Of a stretch of 64,000 nt of DNA, positions 46,087 through 54,913 are shown piece by piece. The notes under the pieces were generated by a model, which saw nothing but the letters and a program-made list of their open reading frames with translations, was not told the DNA's origin and made no database searches. Positions within the stretch are counted from its first letter, which is position 1. The number at the start of each line of letters is the position of its first letter. This stretch comes from an uncultured Desulfatitalea sp. (lineage in GTDB: Bacteria > Desulfobacterota > Desulfobacteria > Desulfobacterales > Desulfosarcinaceae). A program made the translations under genes and the position numbers. The stretch is from positions 203,723 through 267,722 of the forward strand of contig CALMNL010000011.1 of assembly GCA_937868765.1 (NCBI GenBank). Reading direction: 5' to 3'.

Positions 46087-48753
46087 TTAAAGCAGCTGAT
46101 GCAACTGCTGCACGAGGCCATCGAGTGCTTCATCCTCAAAACAGAAGCGCATCTTCAAATGGCGTTGGCGCAGGGCGTTGACTTCCGCTTGAACCTTCCG
46201 ACTGCGCATGATGACATCGGCCATAAGCTGGGCCAGCGTACCGAAATCCGCGGCCTGCATGCCGAAGCGGGTCATCTCGGCCACCCCCAGGCGCAGGGCG
46301 CCGGCGGCGGTGAAGCCTTCTTCTTCGGGGGCCGCCTGGTAGTTGCAGATGATGTCGTTGGCTTCCAGGCGTTGGGCGACAGCGGGACCCTGGGCGTATC
46401 CCACGCGCACGATCACCTGGTGGGTTTCGGTGAAATCGATGGCCGGGTCGCCGGCCACGGTCAAGCCGCTATCATGCAGGGCCCGGGCAAAAGCCTTGGC
46501 ATTGGCGATCACCCGGGGTTGATATTCCTCTTTGAAGGCGTTCATCTCCATGGCGGCCACCAGCAGTCCCAGCAGGGTGCCCAGATGGTGGTTGCTCACC
46601 GCGCCGGGAAAGGCGCGGCGCTGGATGGCTTCCCACAGGGAGAGCGCCCTGGGTTCGGCCAGATCCAGGCCGGCAGCCACCACACCGCGCTGGGTGCCGA
46701 AAAACGTCTTGTGCGTCGAGCCGGTGACCAGGTCGGCGCCTTCGCGGAATGGCTCCTGGAAATGGGCGCCGCACAGGCCCAATACATGGGCCATGTCGTA
46801 CATCAGCACGCTGTCCAGGCCCAATTCGTCGATCAGTCGGCGCATGGCCGCCACCGGCTCCTTATGCAGGGTCATGCTCTTGCCCAGGATGATCAACTCC
46901 GGCCGGTGGCGGGCCAGCAGTTCCCGGCAGGCCCCGACATCCACGGCAAAAGGGTTGTGGGGCAGGGTGGGGAAATTCACCATGGCCGGCCGCTCGGTGG
47001 TCGGGTCGCGCATCACGAAATCGCGCAGGGCCCCCATGGGCTGAGCGCTCAGGTGCCCCCCCTTGATGATGTGGTGGTTCATCACCATGCGCAGCCGCCG
47101 CTGTTCGCTTTTGCGATCTGAGCGGTTGATATGATCCACCAGGGCGCTGAATACCACCTGGTTGGCCATCTGTCCGGAAACGGGCCGCGTCTCCACCTGG
47201 CGGGCCCCCAGGAAAACGCGCATTTGTTCGGCCAATGCCTCTTCCACGGCGCTGATGAACGCGGTTCCCTGGTAGTAAAACACCTCGGCGCCGGCCAGCG
47301 CCTTCACGCTCTTGTGTTCGGCGTAGCGACCGGAAGGGTCGCTGACTGAGAGCAGCCGCACCAGGGGCGAGGGGGTCTGCTCCGAGGGTATCAGGTTGAT
47401 GCAGCGGGTCTGGCGCCACTGGTGATTCTCCATGGCGCGTTTGACCCAAAGGCGCACCTCGGCGAGGCGTCCGGCATCAGCCGCCGCCGGATCGCTCAGC
47501 CCCTGGCGGTAGGCGGCCCAGTCCACCGGCCGGGCATGGGGCGGTGCTTCGCTGCGCAGCAAAAAGGGCATCACCCCCGCACGCAGGCGCTTGCCGCGCA
47601 CATCTACCTGGACCGTATCTCCCTCCTGGATGCGGCTGTCGAGCAGCCCCAGCGCTATCGCACGTTTGCCGCTGCGCTCGCTGGGAACAGATTCTATTCC
47701 CCGGCCGTCGAAATGCCAGAAAGGCACCATGGTGCCGCTGGTGACCCAGCCCACGGGGCGATCTTCCTGGTAGACGACCCCACCGGCCCTGGCGATCCCT
47801 TTGTCCAGGACCTCCAGGCAGCGGACCTGGTGCGGCAATTCGGCCAGGGCTTCGAAGCGGCCCTCCTGAAAACCTTTGAAGGCTTCGAATTGGCGCAGCA
47901 GGGGCGCTTTGCCGATGAATTCTCCTTTGAGGGAAGAAAAGCTCACGGCCGTGCGGGCCAGGGTCAGGGCGAAGATGGGGATGGGGCGGCCTTCGGGGTC
48001 GAGCCCCACTTCGTGACCGTAGAGGGGCAGTCCGGCTTCCAGGCGCAACGTATCCCGGGCGCCGAGGCCTACGGGGGTCGCCCCCTGATCCAGCAAGGCG
48101 TTCCAGATGGTCGGCGAGTGTTCCGCTGCAAAGAAAAGCTCGAAGCAAAGAGGTTCGCCGGTATAACCGGTGCGGCCGACCCAGATGTCGACCTTGCCTC
48201 GATGCGCGATGTTCAGGGCGTTGCGCTGGGGCTCGGGCAATTGGCCCTCGTCAAGGATCGCCGCCAGCATGGCTTTGGACTGCGGGCCCTGCAGACTGAG
48301 CATGGCCAGTTCGGCGGTGCGGTCGATGAGTCCTACGGAAGGAAAGCCAGACCGCTCCCGCTGCAAATGTTCCCAATCTTTGGCGCGGTTGGCGGCATTG
48401 ACCACCAGCAGATATTGGTCTTCGAAAAAGCGGTAGAGGTAGGCATCGTCCAGAGCGCCGCCGTCCGTGTCCGGTATCATGGTGTACTGGCTCTGGCCGA
48501 CTTCCAAAGCTGCCGCGTTGTTGGAGAGCACATATTGCAGGAAGGGGAGCGCCTCACGGCCGGTCACGATGAAGCGGCCCATGTGGGAGACATCGAAGAG
48601 TCCGGCCCGGCGCCGGGTGGCCAGATGCTCCTGCAAAATGCCGGACGGATATTGAACGGGCATCTCCCAGCCACCGAAGGCGACCATCTGGCCGCCCAGT
48701 TCCACATGACGGGCATACAACGGCGTGCGCAGCAAGGACTCCATGGGAATCAT
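46087..48753 (-). CDS. gcvT-glyA: Fused aminomethyltransferase (GcvT) - serine hydroxymethyltransferase (GlyA)
   Basis: 888 residues, two enzymes in one chain. Residues 1 to about 395 are GcvT: VAFGGWEMPVQYPSGIL, FDVSHMGRF, GRTGYTGEP, GARDTLRLEAGLPLYGHE. Residues about 415-888 are SHMT: NLIPSEQTPS, SGRYAEHK, DMAHVLGLCGAHF and the PLP lysine in TGSTHKTFFGTQRG, with FPGAVSNHHLGTLLGL. The first makes methylene-THF from aminomethyl-H protein, and the second uses methylene-THF and glycine to make serine, so fusion would channel the intermediate. ATG 48753 overlaps the preceding stop (ATGA); ATG 48744 has AAAGGA upstream. No gcvH or gcvP is in the window. Confidence 0.93.
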   Translation of the reverse strand: MIPMESLLRTPLYARHVELGGQMVAFGGWEMPVQYPSGILQEHLATRRRAGLFDVSHMGRFIVTGREALPFLQYVLSNNAAALEVGQSQYTMIPDTDGGALDDAYLYRFFEDQYLLVVNAANRAKDWEHLQRERSGFPSVGLIDRTAELAMLSLQGPQSKAMLAAILDEGQLPEPQRNALNIAHRGKVDIWVGRTGYTGEPLCFELFFAAEHSPTIWNALLDQGATPVGLGARDTLRLEAGLPLYGHEVGLDPEGRPIPIFALTLARTAVSFSSLKGEFIGKAPLLRQFEAFKGFQEGRFEALAELPHQVRCLEVLDKGIARAGGVVYQEDRPVGWVTSGTMVPFWHFDGRGIESVPSERSGKRAIALGLLDSRIQEGDTVQVDVRGKRLRAGVMPFLLRSEAPPHARPVDWAAYRQGLSDPAAADAGRLAEVRLWVKRAMENHQWRQTRCINLIPSEQTPSPLVRLLSVSDPSGRYAEHKSVKALAGAEVFYYQGTAFISAVEEALAEQMRVFLGARQVETRPVSGQMANQVVFSALVDHINRSDRKSEQRRLRMVMNHHIIKGGHLSAQPMGALRDFVMRDPTTERPAMVNFPTLPHNPFAVDVGACRELLARHRPELIILGKSMTLHKEPVAAMRRLIDELGLDSVLMYDMAHVLGLCGAHFQEPFREGADLVTGSTHKTFFGTQRGVVAAGLDLAEPRALSLWEAIQRRAFPGAVSNHHLGTLLGLLVAAMEMNAFKEEYQPRVIANAKAFARALHDSGLTVAGDPAIDFTETHQVIVRVGYAQGPAVAQRLEANDIICNYQAAPEEEGFTAAGALRLGVAEMTRFGMQAADFGTLAQLMADVIMRSRKVQAEVNALRQRHLKMRFCFEDEALDGLVQQLHQLL

Positions 48754-49082
48754 CCTTTCCGATCCGCCCTTTTCTTCTGTCGGATCCGGGGAAGGTCAAA
48801 TTGCCTTCGAAAGGCCGCCGGGTCTTCAATGAGATCGATGCCCGCGGCGGTCAGTTCCACGCTGCAAGCCACGAAGGGCGGGCAGCTGCTGTCGTGGGAC
48901 AAGGTCACCCAACCCTTCTTCTCCATGTAGATGAGGTTCCAGTTCAGTGCCTGGGCATCGGCATCGCAGGCCTCTGCCAGCCGGCCGAGTTCCACGGGCG
49001 CCAGGGGCACTTCCTGGAACCAGGTGTACAGATGGGTCAGGATCACCTGTCGCAATTGCCATGCAGGGTTTAATGAACCCAA
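48750..49082 (-). CDS. Small winged-helix-like protein, unknown function
   Basis: About 110 residues; helices LRQVILTHLYTWFQEVPL and LGRLAEACDADAQALNWNLIYM followed by the wing-like GWVTLSHDSSCPPFVACSV suggest a winged helix. The start is uncertain: TTG 49082 overlaps the end of the rhomboid gene by 13 bases, with only GGGGG upstream; a later GTG would shorten it by about 13 residues. The stop overlaps the ATG of the GcvT-SHMT fusion. The reading frame is compact, shows coding-like composition and fits the operon spacing, but no family is recognised. Confidence 0.6.
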   Translation of the reverse strand: MGSLNPAWQLRQVILTHLYTWFQEVPLAPVELGRLAEACDADAQALNWNLIYMEKKGWVTLSHDSSCPPFVACSVELTAAGIDLIEDPAAFRRQFDLPRIRQKKRADRKG

Positions 49083-49912
49083 TACAAAAACCCCCGCAGT
49101 ACCCCCCACAGGAGCGCCAGGACGGTGGCCAGGGCGCAGCCGCCGGCCAGCAGGCGATGGGTGAAAGTCTCTTTCGCCCGTTCCTGGTACCCCAGCAGCA
49201 GGCCGAACAAGGCGCCGGCGGCCATGCCGCCGATGTGGGCCCAGTTGTTGATGCCGGGCACCAGGAAGCCGAAGAGAAGAATGGAAAGCGCCCAGACGCC
49301 GATCTGCTTGTAGATCACCTGGCCGAAAAGGCCGCCCCGGCTTTTGCCGTAATAGATGGCCGCCCCGATCAAACCGCACAGCGCGGCCGAGGCGCCAATG
49401 GTCAGTGGCACGCCCACTATGTAGGAGATCCAGAAACCGGCCACCCCGCTGAGCGTGTAGATGACGAAATAGCGATAGGGGCCGTAGAGCTGGGTGACCA
49501 GGGGCGAGAGCTGGTGCAGGACGATGAGGTTGAAGATAATGTGCATCGCCGACCCGTGCAGATAATTGGCGGTCAACAGCGTCCACCAGCCTGCTGAGAA
49601 GCGCATGGGGATGACGCCGGTGGCGCCCAGGACAATCAGGCTGTTCTGGTCCGGCGAGAACATCCCCAGCGGATTGAAGCCGATGCCCATGCGACCGGGA
49701 TTGAGCAGCAGGCTGAAGACATACATGCCGATGTTGGTGTAGAGGATCGCCCGCACCAGAGTTTCGCCGGACCCCCATCCCCGGGTCAGGGGGTTGTTGC
49801 GCCAGCGCGCCCCCGGCGTCGGAATGCCGCAGAACGGGCAGCGCGATTCATCGCCGCTGATCAGCTTGCGGCAGTTGGGACACAATATGGAGTTGCGCGC
49901 CGGCTTGTTCAT
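49070..49912 (-). CDS. Rhomboid intramembrane serine protease with N-terminal zinc ribbon
   Basis: 280 residues: a CPNCRK..CPFCG zinc ribbon (about 11-29), then six or seven TM helices. Rhomboid motifs: WWTLLTANYLHGSAMHIIFN (His/Asn of TM2), the serine in GASAALCGL (TM4), and the histidine in NWAHIGGMAAG (TM6). The usual GxSG is GASA here, seen in some rhomboids; catalysis is likely but not certain. It cleaves membrane-protein substrates inside the bilayer. It lies 4 bases after the aldo/keto reductase gene; there is no strong ribosome site, so coupling is likely. Confidence 0.9.
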   Translation of the reverse strand: MNKPARNSILCPNCRKLISGDESRCPFCGIPTPGARWRNNPLTRGWGSGETLVRAILYTNIGMYVFSLLLNPGRMGIGFNPLGMFSPDQNSLIVLGATGVIPMRFSAGWWTLLTANYLHGSAMHIIFNLIVLHQLSPLVTQLYGPYRYFVIYTLSGVAGFWISYIVGVPLTIGASAALCGLIGAAIYYGKSRGGLFGQVIYKQIGVWALSILLFGFLVPGINNWAHIGGMAAGALFGLLLGYQERAKETFTHRLLAGGCALATVLALLWGVLRGFLYWVH

Positions 49913-49916
49913 CTAT

Positions 49917-50876
49917 CTACCAGTTCCACTGTACCGGATTGTCGTCCAGATGGTCGGTCACGGTGCGGCCGATGCGATCCAGTTCCGCCAGGTCCTCCCT
50001 GGAAAGGCGCACATCGCCGGCAGCGGCATTCTGCACGGCCTGCTCGCGGTTGCGCGCCCCGGCAATGGCACAGCAGCCCGGTTGGGCGATGACCCAGGCC
50101 AGGGCCAGCTGCCCCAGGGTGATTTTGTGCTTTTCGGCCACCGGGCGCAGCTCGGCCAAGGCCTTTTGGACCCGTTCGTAATGCTCGGGTTGAAAGAGCC
50201 GATGGGCCACGCGGTGGTCCCCTTTGGTAAAGGTGTGCCCCGGCCCGAATTTGCCGGTCAGCAGCCCCTGGGCCATGGGGGAGTAGGCCAGTATGGAAAC
50301 CTGCCGCTCCCGGCAGTAAGGACCGGCATCGGCTTCCAAAGCCCGCCAGAACAGGGAGTAGGGCGGCTGCAGGCTCTCCACCGGGCCGTACTGGGAGATC
50401 TCTTCCATCTGCTGACGGTTGAAGTTGGAAACACCGATGGCGCGGATCTTCCCCTGGGTCTTGAGGTCGGTCATGGCGCGCATCGTCTCTTCCACCGGCA
50501 CCACCGGGTGGCCGAAGGTCCCCGGCGGCCAGTGGATCTGGTACAGGTCGATATAATCGGTGCCCAGGTTCTTCAGCGAGCGCTCGCAGGCCGCGATCAC
50601 CTGGTCGTACTTCAGATGATTGGAGAATACCTTGGTGGCCAGCACCACCCGGTCCCGCAGACCGGCCAGCCCTTTGGCGATGATGCGCTCCGAGTGACCG
50701 TTGCCGTATACTTCGGCCGTGTCGAAGGTGGTGATGCCGGCATCCAGGGCCGCGCGCATGGCCCGTTGGGTTTCATTGTCGTCGATATCGGTCCACATGG
50801 CCTTGCCCGCCTGCCAGGTGCCCATGATGACGGCCGATAGTTCGATACCGGTTTGGCCCAATTTTTTCTTCTGCAT
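49917..50876 (-). CDS. Aldo/keto reductase
   Basis: 319 residues, TIM-barrel oxidoreductase. The catalytic tetrad is visible: D in TTFDTAEVYG, Y four residues on, K in VVLATKV, H in DLYQIHWPP. The NADPH-binding GVSNFNRQQ and IAGARNREQAVQN segments near the C-terminus match the YghZ/general-stress AKR group. It reduces carbonyls; the substrate is unknown. CGGAGGAGCAAC precedes the ATG. It is the first gene of the operon with rhomboid, winged-helix protein and GcvT-SHMT. Confidence 0.93.
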   Translation of the reverse strand: MQKKKLGQTGIELSAVIMGTWQAGKAMWTDIDDNETQRAMRAALDAGITTFDTAEVYGNGHSERIIAKGLAGLRDRVVLATKVFSNHLKYDQVIAACERSLKNLGTDYIDLYQIHWPPGTFGHPVVPVEETMRAMTDLKTQGKIRAIGVSNFNRQQMEEISQYGPVESLQPPYSLFWRALEADAGPYCRERQVSILAYSPMAQGLLTGKFGPGHTFTKGDHRVAHRLFQPEHYERVQKALAELRPVAEKHKITLGQLALAWVIAQPGCCAIAGARNREQAVQNAAAGDVRLSREDLAELDRIGRTVTDHLDDNPVQWNW

Positions 50877-50940
50877 GTTGCTCCTCCGTGCCCGGAATCA
50901 AGCGCAAGCTCTTATTTTGTCACTTGGTTTGGATTTTCCT

Positions 50941-51243
50941 CTACCTGAGCGCCAGGCGGAAGGCCGCATCCGCATTGTTGGCCTGGGGAAACATCCCCGA
51001 ATACCCTCTTTCGAAGTCCCAGATCAAGTTGCTCGGGTCCGGCCGGTTGGTGTGTGCCGCTTCTAAATAATGGCGCTCGCAATAGACGCTTCCCTGGTAC
51101 AGGTACATTTTGGGGCGGCTCGCCATGCAGGCTCCCATGGATACGATGTCACAGCCCATGCTGCTGCAAAAATTCCCGGCGCGCTGCTCCCTTAAAATCG
51201 AATCCCTCAAATGCTCCATGCCTTGTCTTGGAATCAATGACAT
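50941..51243 (-). CDS. Small Cys-containing protein, unknown function
   Basis: 100 residues, not recognised. Four cysteines fall in FCSSMGCDIVSMGACMAS and VYCERHY, a possible metal site; no signal peptide or TM helix. ATAGGAGGC lies 5 bases upstream of the ATG, good support for expression. It is oriented towards the aldo/keto reductase operon (64-base gap) and divergent from a lipoprotein gene. No relation to the neighbours is evident. Confidence 0.7.
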   Translation of the reverse strand: MSLIPRQGMEHLRDSILREQRAGNFCSSMGCDIVSMGACMASRPKMYLYQGSVYCERHYLEAAHTNRPDPSNLIWDFERGYSGMFPQANNADAAFRLALR

Positions 51244-51396
51244 CGGTGCCTCCTATTGCAGTTCCGGTTATTGTATGACCTCGAATCGGTCGCGGCAACA
51301 TCGCCCCCGAAGGGATGCCTTAACTGTTTGACACTCTTTTTAACACAGTTGTATATCAATTGCATCCTGGAAACCCTGGCGCGGCGGAGGCTTCGA

Positions 51397-51723
51397 ATGA
51401 AAACCCATCGGTACTGGATTTTGCTGGCCATCGGCTTGCTGATGGCCGGTTGCGGCCATTTTAGGCAGCCTTCCCAGGAATCTCATCTCGGGTTGACCGA
51501 GACCCAGCCGCAACTGGTTGCAGGCTGCGAGATGCTGGGCCTGGTCGTGGAGACGGCAGACGCCGACCAGATCTTCCCCTACCTGGCCCGCGTGCAGATG
51601 GTCAAACGGGTCAAAGCGAGAGCAGCCGAATTGGGCGCCACGCACATCGTCTGGTCGCACCAGACCAATGAGTCGGCCGCAGCCAAGGCCTTCAGATGTA
51701 AAGGGGACGCTGCCGGAGAGTGA
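51397..51723 (+). CDS. Small lipoprotein (RcsF/DUF4156-like)
   Basis: 108 residues: lipoprotein signal peptide with lipobox LMAGC (Cys near residue 18), then a small domain CEMLGLVVETADADQIFPYL with a helix and the ending GATHIVWSHQTN. The beta-alpha-beta plan and the ARxxGATHI motif resemble DUF4156/RcsF outer-membrane lipoproteins. GCGGAGG lies 7 bases before ATG 51397; the frame is open upstream but has no better start. It is 60 bases upstream of the helicase gene, with which it may be co-transcribed. Confidence 0.8.
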   Translation: MKTHRYWILLAIGLLMAGCGHFRQPSQESHLGLTETQPQLVAGCEMLGLVVETADADQIFPYLARVQMVKRVKARAAELGATHIVWSHQTNESAAAKAFRCKGDAAGE

Positions 51724-51783
51724 AGAAGCAAATCGCCAAGAACCTTGAATTCCCCACAAGATGACATTCCGGCGGCTACCCAG

Positions 51784-54120
51784 ATGAAGCCCGCTTTCTC
51801 CATCGCTGTCCGTGCCCTGGTGGAACATGTGCTGCGCAGCGGCGACCTGCGCTCCGATTTCGGAGGCGCTGCCAGGGCTGAGGAGGGAATGCGCGCCCAT
51901 CAGCGCCTGCAGCGCCAGCGCCCCGAGGGATACGAAGCCGAATATCCCGTGCGCCTGGAGGTGAGCCAGCCGGACATGACCGTTTGCATCGGCGGCCGGA
52001 TCGACGGCGTGCTGCGCGGCGGCGATGCAGTGCTGGTCGAGGAGATCAAAAGCACCCTGCGGCCACTTTCCGAAGTAGCGGCCGAAGCGTCCCCCGTCCA
52101 TTGGGGGCAGGCGTTGTGCTATGCCTACCTGCTGGCCCGGCAGGAGCAGTTGCCCCAGGTGACGGTGCAATTGACCTACGTTGACCTGGAGAGCGGGAAA
52201 AGCCAATCCCTGCAGCGCAGCCAGAGCTTTGCAGAGCTAACGGATTTTTTCGACGACCTGCTCGGCCGCTATCTGCAATGGCTGCGTCGGATTTCGCATT
52301 GGATCGGCGTGCGCGATCAGAGTCTGGCCGAGCTGGCCTTTCCCTTCGACACATACCGTCCCGGTCAGCGGGAGATGGCCGTGGCGGTGTTCCGTGCCAT
52401 CCGGGACGGCCGGCAGCTGCTGGTGCAGGCCGCCACGGGCATCGGCAAGACCATGGCCGCCCTTTATCCGGCCCTCAAAGCGCTCGGCCAGGGGCTGGCG
52501 CCCAAGGTGATCTTCCTCACGGCGCGCACCACCGGCCGCCATGCCGCCGAGGCCGCCCTGCGTGCCCTGGGCTTTCGGGGCATGCGCCTGAAGTGGGTGA
52601 CCATGACGGCCAAAGAGAAGATCTGTTTCAACAGCGAGGTCACCTGTTCGCCGGAGTTGTGCCCCTATGCGCGCGGACACTATGACCGGCTCAACCAGGC
52701 GCTGGAAGCACTCTTCGAGCAGGACGGCTTCGATCGCGAGGCCGTCGAGCGCATCGCCCGGGCGCACCAGGTATGCCCCTTCGAGTTCTCCCTGGAATTG
52801 TTGCTCTGGGCCGACGCCGTCATCGGCGACTACAACTATGCCTTCGATCCCACGGCGACCCTCCAACGGCTCTTCGGCGAAGAGGGCGGGGGGCATGTCC
52901 TGCTGATTGACGAAGCCCACAACCTGGCCGACCGCGCCCGGGAGATGTTCTCGGCCCAGCTGGCCAAGACGCCGATCCTGGTCTTACGCCGCGCCTTGAA
53001 AGAACCGCTGCCGTACCTTTATCGGACTCTGGGGCGGGTCCACAGCGCCATGACCGCTCTGGGGCGGCAGTGTCGGGAGAAGCCGGAGGGGGTATGGGTT
53101 GACAAGAGCGCACCCGCCGAGCTGGTGGCCCGTCTACAGGCGTTTTTGGGGGCGGCCGAACGCTGGCTGCGGCGCAACCAGCAGAGTGCTTTCCGGCAGG
53201 AGCTGCTGCGATTCTATTTCGACGGCCTGCAGTTCGCGCGAACCGCCGAGCGTTACGGTCGGGCCTACGCCACCATCACCGAAAGCCGGGGCAGGGAGGT
53301 CCAGGTCAAGCTTTACTGTTTGGACCCATCGGCTTTTCTGGGGGAAAGCTGGCGACGCTGCCGGGCGGCGGTGCTCTTTTCCGCCACCCTGACCCCGGCC
53401 GATTATTTCCAGACCATCCTGGGCTGCGACGCGGGCATGGGACGCCTGGACCTGGCCTCGCCGTTTCCTGCCGATAACCTGGCGGTCTTCGCCGCCACCG
53501 GCATTTCGACCCTCTTCCGGGAGCGGGAAAATTCGTGTGCCGCCGTGAGCCGCGCCGTCATCGATCTGGTATCCCAGCGTCGGGGACATTATCTGCTGTT
53601 CTTCCCTTCCTATGAGTATCTGGCCATGATCCATCGCCGTTTCATCGCCGACTGCCCGCAGATCGAAACCGCGGTGCAATCGCCCGACATGGCCGAGGCG
53701 GCGCGGGACGCCTTTCTGTCCCGGTTTGCCGAAGAGGTGAGCCGGACCCTGGTGGGGTTCGCGGTCATGGGGGGCGTTTTCGGCGAGGGCATCGATCTTG
53801 GGGGCGAGCGTTTGACCGGCGCGGTGATCGTGGGGGTGGGACTGCCCGGCATCGGTCCCGAAAGGGAACTGCTCCGCGAATATTACGACCAGGCCCAGGG
53901 GTGCGGTTTCGAGTTCGCCTACCAGTACCCGGGCATCAACCGGGTGCTGCAGGCGGCCGGTCGGGTAATCCGCTCGGAAACCGACCGCGGGGTGGTGTTG
54001 CTCATCGACCGGCGTTATGCACAAGCGCGGTATCGTAAGTTGCTGCCGGGCGCGTGGCGCATCCGCGCCCTGGCGAGCGAAGCATCTTTCCGGGGGCAGG
54101 TAGCGGCTTTCTGGGGCTGA
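51784..54120 (+). CDS. Rad3/XPD-like Fe-S helicase fused to an N-terminal PD-(D/E)XK nuclease-like domain
   Basis: 778 residues. The N-terminal 170 residues carry GGRIDGVL, VLVEEIKST and GQALCYAYLLA, the D, E-x-K and Q-x3-Y signature of RecB/Cas4-type nucleases. Then SF2 helicase motifs: Walker A AATGIGKT, an Fe-S insertion with four Cys (KICFN, TCSPELC, QVCPFE), DEAH box LLIDEAHNL, motif III LFSATLTP and motif VI QAAGRVIRSETDRG. It unwinds DNA 5'-3' and may trim ends. ATG 51784 is preferred; a TTG 13 codons upstream lacks a ribosome site. Similar fusions exist in other bacteria; the cellular role is unclear. Confidence 0.9.
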   Translation: MKPAFSIAVRALVEHVLRSGDLRSDFGGAARAEEGMRAHQRLQRQRPEGYEAEYPVRLEVSQPDMTVCIGGRIDGVLRGGDAVLVEEIKSTLRPLSEVAAEASPVHWGQALCYAYLLARQEQLPQVTVQLTYVDLESGKSQSLQRSQSFAELTDFFDDLLGRYLQWLRRISHWIGVRDQSLAELAFPFDTYRPGQREMAVAVFRAIRDGRQLLVQAATGIGKTMAALYPALKALGQGLAPKVIFLTARTTGRHAAEAALRALGFRGMRLKWVTMTAKEKICFNSEVTCSPELCPYARGHYDRLNQALEALFEQDGFDREAVERIARAHQVCPFEFSLELLLWADAVIGDYNYAFDPTATLQRLFGEEGGGHVLLIDEAHNLADRAREMFSAQLAKTPILVLRRALKEPLPYLYRTLGRVHSAMTALGRQCREKPEGVWVDKSAPAELVARLQAFLGAAERWLRRNQQSAFRQELLRFYFDGLQFARTAERYGRAYATITESRGREVQVKLYCLDPSAFLGESWRRCRAAVLFSATLTPADYFQTILGCDAGMGRLDLASPFPADNLAVFAATGISTLFRERENSCAAVSRAVIDLVSQRRGHYLLFFPSYEYLAMIHRRFIADCPQIETAVQSPDMAEAARDAFLSRFAEEVSRTLVGFAVMGGVFGEGIDLGGERLTGAVIVGVGLPGIGPERELLREYYDQAQGCGFEFAYQYPGINRVLQAAGRVIRSETDRGVVLLIDRRYAQARYRKLLPGAWRIRALASEASFRGQVAAFWG

Positions 54121-54220
54121 CACGCGTCATGGCACAGCTCCGGTGTCGCCCCCCGAGGGCGTTTTGTTCAGATCGTGGTGCAAGCAGAATAAGAAGCCTA
54201 ATCGCCGTGGGGAAGAGTTT

Positions 54221-54514
54221 CTACGCGTCGCTGTTCATCAGGAGTTCGTCCGATTGCCCCAGGCAGTAACGTCGCCAGGCACAGACCGATTGATCGCAAT
54301 TGACCAGGCCGCGACGAAAACAGTCGGTAACACCTTCGGTACGCTGCAGACTGCGGATCATCGCCGTGATATCGACGTAACGCCTGTTCAGGGCGGCACT
54401 TTCGGCCACACCGGAGACACAGGTGGCGGAGAGGGGCCCGCCATCGCCATTCCTCGTGTTGATTGCCGGTTCGAACTTTAGTCGTTCAGCCATTGCCAAC
54501 ATCCAATCCCGCAT
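54221..54514 (-). CDS. Small Cys-rich protein, possibly damaged at the 5' end
   Basis: 97 residues from ATG 54514; unrecognised. The C-terminal part holds Cys residues in TDCFRRGLVNCDQSVCAWRR and YCLGQ, suggesting a metal site. The coding-like frame continues upstream of the ATG (PGWHERYHL) with no start codon before a stop. A run of six C and four T in coding orientation (54539-54548) joins it to a second frame reading VEKEKLF, so a frameshift or lost start is possible. No ribosome site is seen at 54514. Confidence 0.45.
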   Translation of the reverse strand: MRDWMLAMAERLKFEPAINTRNGDGGPLSATCVSGVAESAALNRRYVDITAMIRSLQRTEGVTDCFRRGLVNCDQSVCAWRRYCLGQSDELLMNSDA

Positions 54515-54604
54515 GAGATGGTATCTTTCATGCCAGCCGGGGGGAAAAGTTTCTCTTTCTCAACCCGGGTTAGAGGGTGAGTTGGAACAACGATGATACC
54601 GGGA

Positions 54605-54631
54605 GAAAGCCCCGACCTTTTCGGGGGTTTC
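54605..54631. repeat. Hairpin in the 1-kb gap
   Basis: GAAAGCCCCGA (54605-54615) pairs with TCGGGGGTTTC (54621-54631), one base bulged. A T7 run follows on the plus strand at 54642, so it may terminate plus-strand transcription from the helicase side, or mark the 3' end of the minus-strand gene at 54713. Confidence 0.5.
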
Positions 54632-54712
54632 CCCCATGAACTTTTTTTGGAGGGGTGACAAAATTTTATGCCACCCTATTTCGATGTCACAAAATCGCCC
54701 GACGTGTCAAGC

Positions 54713-54913
54713 TCAGCATACGTTCAGGGCACTGGCAAAGGGGGATGCAATCTGGAAGCGGCTCTCTTCCGAAAAATCAACGGCCGTGTAAACGTTGCTT
54801 TCGCGGCGTGCCAACTGCATCCCCTGAATGTTCTGAATCAACTGGCAGGTCTTTAAACATTCGTCTTTCGGGAAATTTTTCTTTTGGCAGTCTTTACACG
54901 GAGAAGATATCAT
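54713..54913 (-). CDS. Small Cys-rich (zinc-finger-like) protein, 66 aa
   Basis: 66 residues starting MISSPCKDCQKKNFPKDEC with C-x2-C-x9-C-x3-C at the N-terminus, a likely zinc-binding knuckle, followed by a polar tail. AAAGGAG lies 6 bases before the ATG and an AT-rich promoter-like stretch (54950-55005, TATATAA near 54996) lies just upstream. I know no family. The whole gap 54121-55126 otherwise contains only the neighbouring Cys-rich frame. Confidence 0.65.
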   Translation of the reverse strand: MISSPCKDCQKKNFPKDECLKTCQLIQNIQGMQLARRESNVYTAVDFSEESRFQIASPFASALNVC

